Positions 10,067 through 19,116 of a stretch of 64,000 nt of DNA are shown here, in pieces. The notes beneath the pieces are model-generated. The model searched no databases and was not told where the DNA came from. It saw nothing but the letters and a program-made list of their open reading frames with translations. The stretch is from JANYLB01 sp963837715 (GTDB lineage: Bacteria; Actinomycetota; Acidimicrobiia; IMCC26256; JANYLB01), in contig CAWIOF010000004.1 of NCBI GenBank assembly GCA_963837715.1, forward strand, positions 186,001 through 250,000. The letters run 5' to 3'. Both the position numbers and the translations under genes were made by a program. Within the stretch, counting starts at the first letter, position 1; each line of letters begins with the position of its first letter.

Positions 10067-10072
10067 TAACAT
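10067..10072 (+). promoter_or_regulatory. Candidate -10 box of a leaderless bioA promoter
   Basis: TAACAT ends 6 nt before the bioA GTG. Transcription would start at or within a base of the start codon, so no room is left for a ribosome site. The same arrangement recurs before many genes in this window. Confidence 0.5.
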
Positions 10073-10078
10073 CGGTGC

Positions 10079-11374
10079 GTGACGACGAACGCGGAGTGGG
10101 CGGAGCGAGATTCGGCGGTGGTGTGGCACGGGTTCACCCAGATGGGTGCCTACGCCGACAACGCGCCCGTCGTCGTCGACCACGCCGACGGTCACGAGGT
10201 GGTCGACAGCGAGGGGAACCGCTACCTCGACGCCATCTCGTCGTTGTGGGTCAACACGCTCGGCCACCACGTGCCCGAGCTCGACGACGCCATCCGCGCC
10301 CAGCTCGAGCGCGGCGCGCACACGACCCTGCTCGGCAACGGAAACCGGGTCGTCGTGGAGCTCTCGGAGGCCCTCGCGCGGGTGGTGCCGGTCGACGATC
10401 CGCACTTCCTCTACGCGTCCGACGGTGCGTCGGCAGTCGAGCAGGCGCTGAAGATCGCGTTCCAGTACTGGGTGAACCGCGGTGTCGACGGTCGGACGAC
10501 CTTCCTCGGGTTCGGCGGTGCGTACCACGGCGACACGATCGGCGCGCTCTCGCTCGGCGACGGCGGCTTCGGCACCACCTTGTTCGATCCGCTGCGCTTC
10601 CCGGTGCTGCGGGCGCCGGGATTCGACGACCCTCGCTGCTTCGAGCGCGCGGTCGCGATGGTCGCAGCCCACGCGGCTGAGCTCGCCGCGGTGATCGTCG
10701 AACCGTTGGTCCAGGGCGCGGCCGGCATGCTCCTCGCACCTCCGGAGGGCATCGCGTCGCTCGCAGCCGCGTGCCGCGAGCACGACGTGCTGCTGATCCA
10801 CGACGAGGTCGCCACCGGGTTCGGCCGCACCGGAACGTTGTTCGCGTCGGAGCAGTGCGCGCGACCCGACCTCCTCTGTCTCGGCAAGGGCCTCACCGCC
10901 GGCTACCTCCCGATGTCGGCCACGGTCGCGTCGGGCCGGGTCTTCGACGCGTTCATCGGGCCTGATCTCGGCGAGAAGACGCTGTACCACGGGCACTCGT
11001 ACAGCGGGAACGCGCTCGCGGCGGCCGTCGCGCTCCGTCACCTCGAGCTCCTCGACGCGCGCGACGTGCTGGCGAACGTCGGCGCGCGGTCGGCCGAGTT
11101 GCGCGGTCTGCTCGATGACCGGATCCGGCCGCGCGGCGGGGTCGCCGACGTCCGGCTGTGCGGCCTCATGGGCGGCATCGAACTCGCTCCCCCCACCGAC
11201 GGCCTGCGGTGGGGACGGCGGGTCTGCGCAGCTGCGGTCGAACGGGGCGTGCTCCTCCGGCCCCTCGGCGACGTCGTCGTGCTCATGCCCCCGCTCGACG
11301 TGACCTCGCCCGAGCTCCACCGGATCGTGCACGCCCTCGACGGCGCCCTCGCGGAGGTGACAGGCGATGGGTGA
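10079..11374 (+). CDS. bioA: Adenosylmethionine-8-amino-7-oxononanoate aminotransferase
   Basis: 431 residues, GTG start. Transfers the amino group of S-adenosylmethionine to 7-keto-8-aminopelargonate, making diaminopelargonate in biotin synthesis. Typical class III features: VWHGFTQM near the start (BioA-like), ASDGASAVEQALKIAFQYW, the GAYHGDTIGA loop, the HDEVATGFGRTG motif and PLP-binding Lys270 in LCLGKGLTAG. The stop overlaps the bioF start by 8 nt, and bioD follows, so assignment rests on both sequence and operon. No bioB lies in the window. Confidence 0.93.
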   Translation: MTTNAEWAERDSAVVWHGFTQMGAYADNAPVVVDHADGHEVVDSEGNRYLDAISSLWVNTLGHHVPELDDAIRAQLERGAHTTLLGNGNRVVVELSEALARVVPVDDPHFLYASDGASAVEQALKIAFQYWVNRGVDGRTTFLGFGGAYHGDTIGALSLGDGGFGTTLFDPLRFPVLRAPGFDDPRCFERAVAMVAAHAAELAAVIVEPLVQGAAGMLLAPPEGIASLAAACREHDVLLIHDEVATGFGRTGTLFASEQCARPDLLCLGKGLTAGYLPMSATVASGRVFDAFIGPDLGEKTLYHGHSYSGNALAAAVALRHLELLDARDVLANVGARSAELRGLLDDRIRPRGGVADVRLCGLMGGIELAPPTDGLRWGRRVCAAAVERGVLLRPLGDVVVLMPPLDVTSPELHRIVHALDGALAEVTGDG

Positions 11375-12484
11375 GCGCTGGGCCAGCTGGGCCGACGACG
11401 AGCTCGACGGGATCCGGGCCGCCGGGCAGTGGCGCGCCCCCGCGATCTCGACTCGGCCGGACCCGAGGGCAAGCTCGCGCCCGACGGACAGCCGGTCGTG
11501 TCGTTCGCGTCGAACGACTACCTCGGCCTCACGCAGCACCCCGCGGTGATCGCAGCGGCGCACGCGGCCCTCGACCGCTGGGGTGCGGGTTCGGGCGCGG
11601 CGCGACTCATCGTCGGATCCCGTCCCGTGCACCACGAGCTCGAGGACGCGCTCGCCGCGTGGAAGCGCAGCGATCGGGCCGTCCTCTTCCCCACCGGGTT
11701 CGCGGCGAACCTCGGGGTGCTCACGACCGTGGCGGGCCCCGGGACGCTGGTGTGCTCCGACGAGCTCAACCACGCGTCGATCGTCGACGGTTGCCGACTC
11801 AGTCGGGCCGAGGTGGCGGTGTACGACCATGCCGACGTCGACCACCTCGCCTCCCTCGTGCGGTCGGCCGGGGGTCGCCGCGTCGTGATCGTGACCGACA
11901 GCGTGTTCTCGATGGACGGCGACGTCGCGCCCCTCGCCGGGATCGTCTCGCTGTGTCGCGACTCCGGCAGCCTGCTCGTGCTCGACGAAGCCCATGCGGT
12001 GCTCGGTCCCGACCTCGACCTCCACGACGTCGAGGCGCTCCGCATCGGGACGCTCTCCAAGACCCACGGCTCACTCGGTGGCTTCGTCGCGACCTCGGCT
12101 CGCTTCGCCGACCTGCTGGTGAACCGCGCCCGCAGCTACATCTTCACCACGGCCCCGACCCCCGCCGACACCGCCGCCGCGCTCGCGTCGACCGAGATCC
12201 TCGACGGCCCCGAAGGTGACGCGCTGCGGGCTCGCCTCCGCAGTCATGTCGACCGGGTCCGGCCCGGACATCCGTCACCGATCATCTCGATCGTGTGCGG
12301 CGACGAGAGCGTCGCGGTCGCCGCGGCCGACGCGCTCCTGAGGTGCGGCCTGCTCGTTCCGGCCGTCCGACCCCCCACCGTGGCCCCGGGAACGTCGCGT
12401 CTGCGCGTCACGCTCTCGGCCGCGCACACGTCGGAGCAGGTCGAAGGGCTCGTGACGGCGCTCGACGATCTCGGCTTCACGTGA
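11367..12484 (+). CDS. bioF: 8-amino-7-oxononanoate synthase, with a one-base frameshift in a C run at 11437-11441
   Basis: ATG 11367 overlaps the bioA stop by 8 nt. The first 25 residues (MGERWASWADDELDGIRAAG..) are in one frame and the remainder (RDLDSAGPEGKLAPDG.. onwards) in another; adding one C to the five-C run restores 372 residues. It condenses pimeloyl thioester with alanine, using PLP. Visible motifs: FASNDYLGL, GSGAARLIVG, the LDEAHAVLG stretch and the PLP lysine in GTLSKTHGSLGG. A homopolymer miscount is the likely cause. The bioD start overlaps its stop (GTGA). Confidence 0.88.
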
Positions 12485-13152
12485 CGACGGTCTTCGTCAC
12501 CGGGACGGGCACGGAGATCGGCAAGACGTGGTGGAGCGTGGCAGTGCTCCGAGCCCTGCGCGATCGCGGCGTTCCCGTGGCTGCCCGCAAACCGGCGCAG
12601 TCGTTCGCATCCCGCGACGGCGCCACCGACGCCGACCTGCTCGCGGCGGCGACGGGGGCCGAGCCGGCCGCCGTGTGCCCACCCGAGCGTTGGTACGAGC
12701 TCCCGCTGGCGCCGCCGATGGCCGCGAGCCGGCTCGGCCGAGCGGGGTTCGTCGTCGCCGACCTGATCTCCGAGCTGTGCGCTCCCGGCGAGGGCACCTT
12801 CCTCCTCGTCGAGGGCGCGGGTGGGCCTCGTTCCCCGCTCGCCGACGACGGCGACAACGTCGACTTCGCCCGAGCGCTGGCTCCCGACATCGTCCTGCTC
12901 GTGGCCGACGCCGGCCTCGGCACGATCAACGCGGTGCGGCTGGCCGCGGCGCCGTTCAGGGACCTGGGCCTCCCGCTGGTGGTGGCGCTGAACCGCTTCG
13001 GAACCGAGCCGCTCCACGAGGCCAACGAGGCCTGGCTCCGGGACCGCGACGGGTTCGACACGGTGATCGACCCCACGACCCTCGCTGGCCGCTGGGCGAC
13101 GGGATCCGTCGCCGAAGCTATCCCCGGGCCCGGAAAGCGGACCGAGTTGTAG
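12481..13152 (+). CDS. bioD: Dethiobiotin synthase
   Basis: 223 residues from GTG 12481, which overlaps the bioF TGA by 4 nt. The P-loop GTGTEIGKT lies at residues 8-16, followed by a KPAQSF motif (usually KP.. in BioD, contacting substrate and ATP) and the EGAGG motif near residue 115. It closes the ureido ring of dethiobiotin from diaminopelargonate, CO2 and ATP. Third gene of the bioAFD operon. The longer frame reaching back into bioF is readthrough. Confidence 0.92.
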   Translation: MTTVFVTGTGTEIGKTWWSVAVLRALRDRGVPVAARKPAQSFASRDGATDADLLAAATGAEPAAVCPPERWYELPLAPPMAASRLGRAGFVVADLISELCAPGEGTFLLVEGAGGPRSPLADDGDNVDFARALAPDIVLLVADAGLGTINAVRLAAAPFRDLGLPLVVALNRFGTEPLHEANEAWLRDRDGFDTVIDPTTLAGRWATGSVAEAIPGPGKRTEL

Positions 13153-13195
13153 GATCGGCGACGGAATCCATCGTCAGCAAGGCTCGGAGCACACC

Positions 13196-13672
13196 GTGGA
13201 ACCGACCGGCGCCGCCCCCCGCAGCACGCCGCTCGACGCCGTCGACAAGCAGATCATCGAGCGGCTGCAGGAAGACGGCCGACTGCCGTACACCCGGCTG
13301 GCTGCGGCCGTCGGCCTCTCCGAAGCGGCGGTCCGCCAGCGCGTGCAGCGGCTCGTCGAGTCGGGGGTGATGCAGATCGTGGCCGTGACCGACCCGCTCA
13401 CCGTCGGGTTCCGACGCATGGCCATGATCGGCCTCAGGACCGAGGGCGACACCCGAGAGATCGCCGACGTGATCGCGGGCTACCCCGAGGTCGACTACGT
13501 GGTGGCCACCTCGGGCAGCTTCGATCTCCTCATGGAGGTGGTCTGCGAAGACGACGACCACCTCCTCAGCCTCCTCAACGACAAGGTGCGCGCGATCCCG
13601 GGGGTCCGCGGCACCGAGACGTTCATGTACCTCCGCCTCTACAAGCAGACCTACGCATGGGGAACCCGATGA
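13196..13672 (+). CDS. Lrp/AsnC-family transcriptional regulator
   Basis: 158 residues, GTG start with GGAG about 8 nt upstream. N-terminal winged HTH (LDAVDKQIIERLQEDGRLPYTRLAAAVGLSE.. in pieces up to residue 60) and a C-terminal RAM effector domain (DVIAGYPEVDYVVATSG, DLLMEVVCED). This family senses amino acids or related metabolites. Its stop overlaps the start of the SpuC-like aminotransferase gene, so it is co-translated with, and probably controls, the amine/alanine genes that follow. TAGGAT at about 13150 could be its -10 box. Confidence 0.9.
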   Translation: MEPTGAAPRSTPLDAVDKQIIERLQEDGRLPYTRLAAAVGLSEAAVRQRVQRLVESGVMQIVAVTDPLTVGFRRMAMIGLRTEGDTREIADVIAGYPEVDYVVATSGSFDLLMEVVCEDDDHLLSLLNDKVRAIPGVRGTETFMYLRLYKQTYAWGTR

Positions 13673-15075
13673 GCACACCGCAGAAGAGTCACCAGCTGAG
13701 CAACGACGACCACCTCACCAACGACGACCTGCAGGACCTCGCCCGTCGCCACCTCTGGATGCACTTCAGTCGGCTCGGCTCGCCGGCCGAGATCCGCATC
13801 TGGGAGCGCGGGGAGGGCTGCCGGGTCTGGGACACCAACGGCAACGAGTACCTCGACGCCCTCTCGGGCCTCTTCACGGTGCAGGTCGGCCACGGGCGTC
13901 ACGAGCTCGCGGCCGCCGCGGCGAAGCAGGCGGAGACACTCGAGTACTTCCCGATCTGGACCTACGGTCACATCCCCGCGATCAAGCTCGCGGCGCGGCT
14001 CTCCGATCTCGCCCCGGGCGACCTCAACCGGGTCTTCTTCACCAGCGGAGGATCCGAAGCCGTGGAGTCGGCCTGGAAGCTCGCCCGCCAGTACTTCCGG
14101 GCCAAGGGCGAAGGCCAACGCCACAAGGTGATCGCGCGCGACACCGCGTACCACGGCACCACCCTGGGCGCGCTGTCGATCACCGGTGTGCCCTCGCTGC
14201 GCACCCCGTTCGAACCGCTCACGCCCGGTGGGGTCCACGTCGTGAACACGAACAGCTACCGCAGCCCGATCGGCAAGGACGACCACGCGTTCATGATGGC
14301 GACGACCGATGCCATCGAGGAACGGATCCTGTTCGAAGGACCCGAAACGGTCGCCGCGGTGTTCCTCGAACCGGTCCAGAACGCCGGCGGTTGCTTCGTG
14401 CCGCCACCGGGCTACTTCCAGCGCGTGCGCGAGATCTGCGACCGGTACGGCGTGCTCCTCGTGTCCGACGAGGTCATCTGCGCGTTCGGTCGACTCGGGT
14501 ACATGTTCGGCTGCGAACGCTACGACTACCTCCCCGACATGATCACGTGTGCGAAGGGCCTCACCAGTGGCTACTCACCGCTCGGCGCGGTGCTCTGTCG
14601 CGACCACCTCGCCGAGCCGTTCCTCGAGGGCAAGGCGAGCTTCGCCCACGGCCTCACCTTCGGCGGGCATCCGGTCAGCTGCGCGGTCGCGCTCGCGAAC
14701 CTCGACATCTTCGAGCGCGAAGATCTGCTCGCACACGTGCGCGCCGAGGAACCGGCGTTGCGCGAGCGCATCGAGGGTCTTCGCGACCTCCCGATCGTGG
14801 GCGACGTGCGCGGCGCGGGTTTCTTCCTCGCGCTGGAGCTCGTGAAGGACCAGGCCACCCGCGAGACCTTCAGCAACGAGGAGTCGGAAGACCTCCTGCG
14901 CGGGTTCCTCTCCCCCCGACTCCTCGACCTCGGTCTCATCTGCCGCGCCGACGATCGCGGCGATCCGGTCGTGCAGCTCTCGCCGCCGCTGATCGCGGGG
15001 CCGGCCGAGTTCGACGAGATCGAGCGCACCCTGCGTACGGTGCTGACGGAGGCGTGGGACCGGTTCTCGTCATGA
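13669..15075 (+). CDS. Class III aminotransferase, putrescine:pyruvate aminotransferase-like (SpuC-type)
   Basis: 468 residues from ATG 13669, which overlaps the regulator stop (ATGA); the ATG 12 nt upstream is in frame but less well placed. Motifs: FFTSGGSEAVESAWKLARQY, the TAYHGTTLGALSITG loop, SDEVICAFGRLG and PLP-binding Lys296 in TCAKGLTSGY. These match omega-amine:pyruvate and putrescine aminotransferases. The product pair would be 4-aminobutanal and alanine, which fits the alanine dehydrogenase gene fused to it by a 4-nt overlap and the aminobutyraldehyde dehydrogenase 5 kb upstream. Exact amine donor is inferred. Confidence 0.85.
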   Translation: MSTPQKSHQLSNDDHLTNDDLQDLARRHLWMHFSRLGSPAEIRIWERGEGCRVWDTNGNEYLDALSGLFTVQVGHGRHELAAAAAKQAETLEYFPIWTYGHIPAIKLAARLSDLAPGDLNRVFFTSGGSEAVESAWKLARQYFRAKGEGQRHKVIARDTAYHGTTLGALSITGVPSLRTPFEPLTPGGVHVVNTNSYRSPIGKDDHAFMMATTDAIEERILFEGPETVAAVFLEPVQNAGGCFVPPPGYFQRVREICDRYGVLLVSDEVICAFGRLGYMFGCERYDYLPDMITCAKGLTSGYSPLGAVLCRDHLAEPFLEGKASFAHGLTFGGHPVSCAVALANLDIFEREDLLAHVRAEEPALRERIEGLRDLPIVGDVRGAGFFLALELVKDQATRETFSNEESEDLLRGFLSPRLLDLGLICRADDRGDPVVQLSPPLIAGPAEFDEIERTLRTVLTEAWDRFSS

Positions 15076-16202
15076 CCGAACCGCTCACCGTCGGGATCCC
15101 CCGCGAGGTCAAAGACGGTGAGCACCGGGTCGCCATCACACCCGACGGTGTGCACGAGCTGAGCGACCTGGGTTCGACCGTGCTCGTCGAGACGCACGCC
15201 GGCGACGGATCGTCGATCAGCGACGAGGAGTTCCGCGCCGCGGGCGCGACCATCGTCGAAGAACCCGACGACGTGTGGGGACGTGCGGATCTCGTGTGCA
15301 AGGTGAAGGAGCCACAGCAGGAGGAGCTCGCGCTCCTCCGGCCCGACCTCGTCCTGTTCACCTACCTCCACCTCGCCGCATACCCGGCCGTCGCCGACGC
15401 GCTCCTCGAACGCCGGGTGACCGGGATCGCCTACGAGACCGTGCAACCCGCGACCGGTGGTCTCCCCCTGCTCGCGCCGATGAGTGAGGTCGCGGGCCGC
15501 ATGGCCCCGCAGGTCGGTTCGCACTTTCTCGAACGCGAACACGGTGGCCGCGGCGTGCTGCTCGGGGGGGCGCCGGGCGTCCGGCCGGCACGCGTGGTGG
15601 TGCTCGGCGCGGGCAACGTCGGTTGGAACGCGGCCTGGATCGCCCAGGGCATGGAGGCCGAGGTCCTCCTGCTCGACCGGAACCTCGACCGGCTCCGCTG
15701 GGTCGACCAGATCCACAAGGGACGCATCATGACGCTGGCGAGCAACCGCGGGACGGTCGCCCGCGCCGTGGCCGACGCCGATCTGGTGATCGGGGCCGTC
15801 CTGGTGCCCGGGGGCCGGGCTCCGCAGGTCGTCAGCGAGGCGATGATCCGCACCATGAAGCCGCGGTCGGTGATCGTCGACTGTGCGGTCGACCAGGGCG
15901 GATGCATCGAGGGGATCCACGAGACCACCCACGCCGACCCGGTCTACGAACGGCACGGCGTCCTCCACTACGCGGTCGGCAACATCCCGGGCGCCGTGCC
16001 CCACACCTCGACCTATGCGCTGACCAACGCGACCCTGCACCACACGATCGAGCTCGCCCGGCTCGGCGTCGGCGGCGCGATCGCGGCCGACCCGGCGTTG
16101 GCGAGCGGCGTGAACACCGCGGCCGGCAACGTCACGAACCCGGCCGTGGCCGAAGCACTCGGTCGCCCGGCGGTGTCACTCGCGTCGGTCGAAGGACTCT
16201 GA
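15072..16202 (+). CDS. ald: Alanine dehydrogenase
   Basis: 376 residues; NAD-dependent interconversion of L-alanine with pyruvate and ammonia. N-terminal signature VGIPREVKDGEHRVAITPDGV, substrate-binding KVKEPQ, catalytic His in FTYLHLAAY, nucleotide-binding VVVLGAGNVGWNAA and the C-terminal GNIPGAVPHTSTYAL stretch are all present. ATG overlaps the stop of the preceding aminotransferase (ATGA). In this operon it would recycle the alanine formed by the transaminase back to pyruvate. Confidence 0.94.
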   Translation: MTEPLTVGIPREVKDGEHRVAITPDGVHELSDLGSTVLVETHAGDGSSISDEEFRAAGATIVEEPDDVWGRADLVCKVKEPQQEELALLRPDLVLFTYLHLAAYPAVADALLERRVTGIAYETVQPATGGLPLLAPMSEVAGRMAPQVGSHFLEREHGGRGVLLGGAPGVRPARVVVLGAGNVGWNAAWIAQGMEAEVLLLDRNLDRLRWVDQIHKGRIMTLASNRGTVARAVADADLVIGAVLVPGGRAPQVVSEAMIRTMKPRSVIVDCAVDQGGCIEGIHETTHADPVYERHGVLHYAVGNIPGAVPHTSTYALTNATLHHTIELARLGVGGAIAADPALASGVNTAAGNVTNPAVAEALGRPAVSLASVEGL

Positions 16203-16256
16203 GGATCGCCGGCTCGGAGATCCCGCGACGCTGAACGCCGCCTGACGCGCGGACGC

Positions 16257-16502
16257 TCAGTCTTCGCGTCGGCGGCGACGCGCGCCGCTCGTCTCCGGCG
16301 CGTCGTCGGTCACGTCGATCTCTCGGGGAGGCGTCGCGGGCTCGCCGTGCAGGGCGCGAAACACCTCTTCACGATGCACTTCGACTTCCCGGGGAGCAAC
16401 GATGCCGAGTCGCACCTGATCCCCGCGCACTTCGAGCACGGTCACGACGACGTCGTCGCCGATCATGATGCTCTGATTTGCCCGTCGCGTGAGGACCAGC
16501 AC
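16257..16502 (-). CDS. csrA: Carbon storage regulator CsrA
   Basis: 81 residues, GTG start preceded by GGAGGG. The CsrA core is complete: LVLTRRANQSIMIGDDVVVTV (first strands), RLGIVAPREVEVHREEV with the conserved Arg of the RNA-binding edge (about residue 44). A 20-residue basic and acidic tail (TSGARRRRRED) extends beyond the core. CsrA dimers bind GGA-bearing mRNA leaders; in Gram-positives the gene usually sits with flagellar genes, none of which are in view. Lies 90 nt downstream of a LuxR-type regulator gene on the same strand. Confidence 0.92.
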   Translation of the reverse strand: MLVLTRRANQSIMIGDDVVVTVLEVRGDQVRLGIVAPREVEVHREEVFRALHGEPATPPREIDVTDDAPETSGARRRRRED

Positions 16503-16592
16503 ACACCCTCCCTCGTCGGGGGTGAATATACGACCCAGCGGTCCCGATCGCGCGGAACTCGCGCGGAACGTGACGTGGAATGCTCCCGCGAC

Positions 16593-17273
16593 TCACGCCA
16601 AGAGGCCGAGCGCGACCGCCCGACCGAGTGCTTCGTTGCGGTTCCTCGACTCGAGCTTCGCGTAGATGTGCGCGAGGTGGGTCTTCACCGTCGGCAACGA
16701 CACGAAGAGCTCGGCCGCGATCTCGCGGTTCGAGCGACCGTCGGCGAGGAGCACGAGCACGTCGCGCTCACGGGCGGTCAGCACGAACCCGGCCTCGGCC
16801 GCGTCGCGTGCATCGTTGCCCGCGAGGAACTGCGGGTCGATCGCCTGTTCGCCCACCACGACCCGCTCACACGCGAGCGCCAGCCCGTCGGGGCCGGTGC
16901 CCCGGGCGAGGAGTCCGTCGACCGGGAGTGCGATGAGCGCGCCCACTTCCTCCGGGACCACCGACGCCAACAGGACCACCAGCTGCGGAGGCGCAGCGAG
17001 CGACCGCAAGCGGCGGGCGAGCTCGACCCGCGGCATGTCGGCCGGGGTGCCGATCACGACCACGTCGACGTCGACCGCGAGCTTCACGGCCTCGAGTCCG
17101 AAGGCGGTGTCGTCGACTGCGCCGGCGACGACCAACGACGACGTGGCCAACGACGACGAGACGCCGAAGCGGAACAGCGCCTCGTCGTCGACGACGAGGA
17201 ACCGGACACTCCCCGACCGGGGAGTCGACTCAGGCACATCTGCCTCCGACCTGGATCGAGCGAGGCTACTCAC
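16593..17273 (-). CDS. LuxR/NarL-type response regulator with a degenerate receiver domain
   Basis: 226 residues from GTG 17273 (a GTG at 17237 giving a shorter N-terminus is possible). The C-terminus is a classic LuxR HTH: LTARERDVLVLLADGRSNREIAAELFVSLP then TVKTHLAHIYAKL. The N-terminal domain keeps the acidic pair (FLVVDDE, about residue 28), but the phosphoacceptor Asp position is replaced (VVVIGTPADMP) and the conserved Lys is missing (GLLARG). It may therefore act without phosphorylation. No histidine kinase gene is adjacent. Target genes unknown. Confidence 0.85.
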   Translation of the reverse strand: MSSLARSRSEADVPESTPRSGSVRFLVVDDEALFRFGVSSSLATSSLVVAGAVDDTAFGLEAVKLAVDVDVVVIGTPADMPRVELARRLRSLAAPPQLVVLLASVVPEEVGALIALPVDGLLARGTGPDGLALACERVVVGEQAIDPQFLAGNDARDAAEAGFVLTARERDVLVLLADGRSNREIAAELFVSLPTVKTHLAHIYAKLESRNRNEALGRAVALGLLA

Positions 17274-17361
17274 GCGCGTTCGCCCCGCAGTGGTTCTTCG
17301 GCATCCGTGGGGTCGGAACTGGAGCCACGCGAACGAGGGATGCCACGTCGGTCACGGGGAG

Positions 17362-17434
17362 TGGGCCGCCAGGGACTCGAACCCTGAACCTGCGGGTTAA
17401 AAGCCCGATGCTCTGCCAGTTGAGCTAGCGGCCC
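17362..17434 (-). tRNA. tRNA-Lys (anticodon UUU)
   Basis: 73 nt, full cloverleaf read on the minus strand: acceptor GGGCCGC paired with GCGGCCC, D-arm with AGCTCAACTGGCAGAGC, anticodon loop CTTTTAA (anticodon at 17399-17401) and T-loop GGTTCGAGTCC. Discriminator A; CCA is not encoded. Confidence 0.95.
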
Positions 17435-17458
17435 GGTGCTGCAAGATAACCCAGGCGA

Positions 17459-19072
17459 TCACGACCGATCCGCCGGTCGGTGCTCTCCGGTGAGGATCAC
17501 GTCGAGACGCCAATCGGGGTGGTCGGCCACGACGCGCTCGAGCCAGTACGGACTCTCGAAGAGCGCGAGCAACGTGCCGTCCCGACGCTCCATCACCCGG
17601 ATGCCGCTCGAGCGCCCGAACTGTTCGGCGGACTCCTGGTCGGTCCGTCTCGCCACCTTGTAGGGCGCAGAGGTCAACTCCGGTATCGCGTCGAACTCGT
17701 GCTGCAACCGATGGGCGAACACCTCGAACTGCATCCGACCGACCGCGGCGAGCAGCGGCGTCGGGTCACCCGACGGATCCCGCAGGACCTGGACCACGCC
17801 TTCCCGCTCGAGCTGCTCGAGGCCACGACGGAACTGCTTGTACCGGTTGGTGTCGGGGACCCGCACCCACGAGAAGAGCTCCGGTGCGAACGTGGGGATC
17901 GTGGGATAGGTCACCGGATCGCTCGCGTAGAGCGTGTCGCCGACGGACAGGTCGCTGGCGTTCACGAGGCCGATGACGTCGCCGGCATACGCCTCGTCGA
18001 TGGTGTCTCGATCGGATCCGAAGACCGACGCCGCGTACTTCGTCGAGAAGGGCCGGCCGGTGACGCCGTGGGTCACCGTCATGCCCCGCTCGAAGCGGCC
18101 GGAGCACACCCTGACGAACGCGACGTGGTCGCGGTGCGCCGGGTTCATGTTGGCCTGCACCTTGAAGACGAACCCGGAGAAGGGTGCGGAGAGCGCACGC
18201 GGTGCACCGTCGGCGTCGCTGCGTGCCGACGGTGCCGGCGCGAGGTCGACGATCGCGTCGAGCAAGTGGCGGACGCCGAAGTTCGTCAGTGCAGAACCGA
18301 CGAAGAGCGGGCTCGTCTCGCCGGCCCGGAACGAGTCGAGGTCGAGGTCGGCGCCGACCTCGTGGAGGAGCGCGCTCTCCTCGAGCGCACGAGGCCACGC
18401 CTCGCCTTCCTCGAGCCCGGCGCGGGCGGCGTCGACGCGCTCCTCGGGCGCGGCCATCGATCCGTGGGCAGTGCGGGTGAAGCGCACGAAGCCACCGTCG
18501 CGGCGGTCGATCACGCCCCGGAAGTCGCCGGGATCACCGACCGGCCACGTCACCGGGGTCGCCCGCACCTGGATCTGGTCCTCGATCTCGTCGAGCAGCT
18601 CCAGTGGGTCGCGCCCGGGACGGTCGTACTTGTTCAAGAACGTCAGGATCGGGAGGTTGCGAGCTCGGCAGACCTCGAACAGCTTGCGCGTCTGCACCTC
18701 GATGCCCTTGGCGACGTCGAGGACCATGACGGCCGCGTCGGCCGCGGCCAGCACGCGATAGGTGTCTTCGGAGAAGTCGCGGTGGCCGGGGGTGTCGAGC
18801 AGGTTGACGACGTGGTCGCGGTAGGTGAACTGCAGCACCGTCGAGCTGATGGAGATCCCCCGCTCCTGCTCCATGGCCATCCAGTCGGAGGTCGCCCGGC
18901 GACGGGCCCCACGCGCCTTCACGGCACCGGCCTCGGCGACCGCGCCCGCGTACAGCAGGAACTTCTCCGACAGCGTGGTCTTCCCGGCATCGGGATGACT
19001 GATGATGGCGAACGTCCGCCGACGCCGCACCTCTGGGATCAGGTCGGGCGGGGCCACTGTTGGCACAGTCAT
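17459..19072 (-). CDS. prfC: Peptide chain release factor 3 (GTPase)
   Basis: 537 residues from ATG 19072; the longer frame upstream reads into the sigma-factor gene. G-domain motifs: P-loop HPDAGKTTLSEK (about residue 26), RGISISS switch, DTPGHRDFSEDT, and NKYDRP. The order and the KARGARRRATSDWMAMEQ insertion are those of RF3 rather than EF-G. RF3 recycles RF1/RF2 after termination. Start lies 44 nt from the end of the ECF sigma gene on the same strand; tRNA-Lys follows downstream. Confidence 0.93.
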   Translation of the reverse strand: MTVPTVAPPDLIPEVRRRRTFAIISHPDAGKTTLSEKFLLYAGAVAEAGAVKARGARRRATSDWMAMEQERGISISSTVLQFTYRDHVVNLLDTPGHRDFSEDTYRVLAAADAAVMVLDVAKGIEVQTRKLFEVCRARNLPILTFLNKYDRPGRDPLELLDEIEDQIQVRATPVTWPVGDPGDFRGVIDRRDGGFVRFTRTAHGSMAAPEERVDAARAGLEEGEAWPRALEESALLHEVGADLDLDSFRAGETSPLFVGSALTNFGVRHLLDAIVDLAPAPSARSDADGAPRALSAPFSGFVFKVQANMNPAHRDHVAFVRVCSGRFERGMTVTHGVTGRPFSTKYAASVFGSDRDTIDEAYAGDVIGLVNASDLSVGDTLYASDPVTYPTIPTFAPELFSWVRVPDTNRYKQFRRGLEQLEREGVVQVLRDPSGDPTPLLAAVGRMQFEVFAHRLQHEFDAIPELTSAPYKVARRTDQESAEQFGRSSGIRVMERRDGTLLALFESPYWLERVVADHPDWRLDVILTGEHRPADRS

Positions 19073-19116
19073 GAGCGGGTGATCCCGACAGCAGCGGTCG
19101 ACGAGTGGCGTCGACT

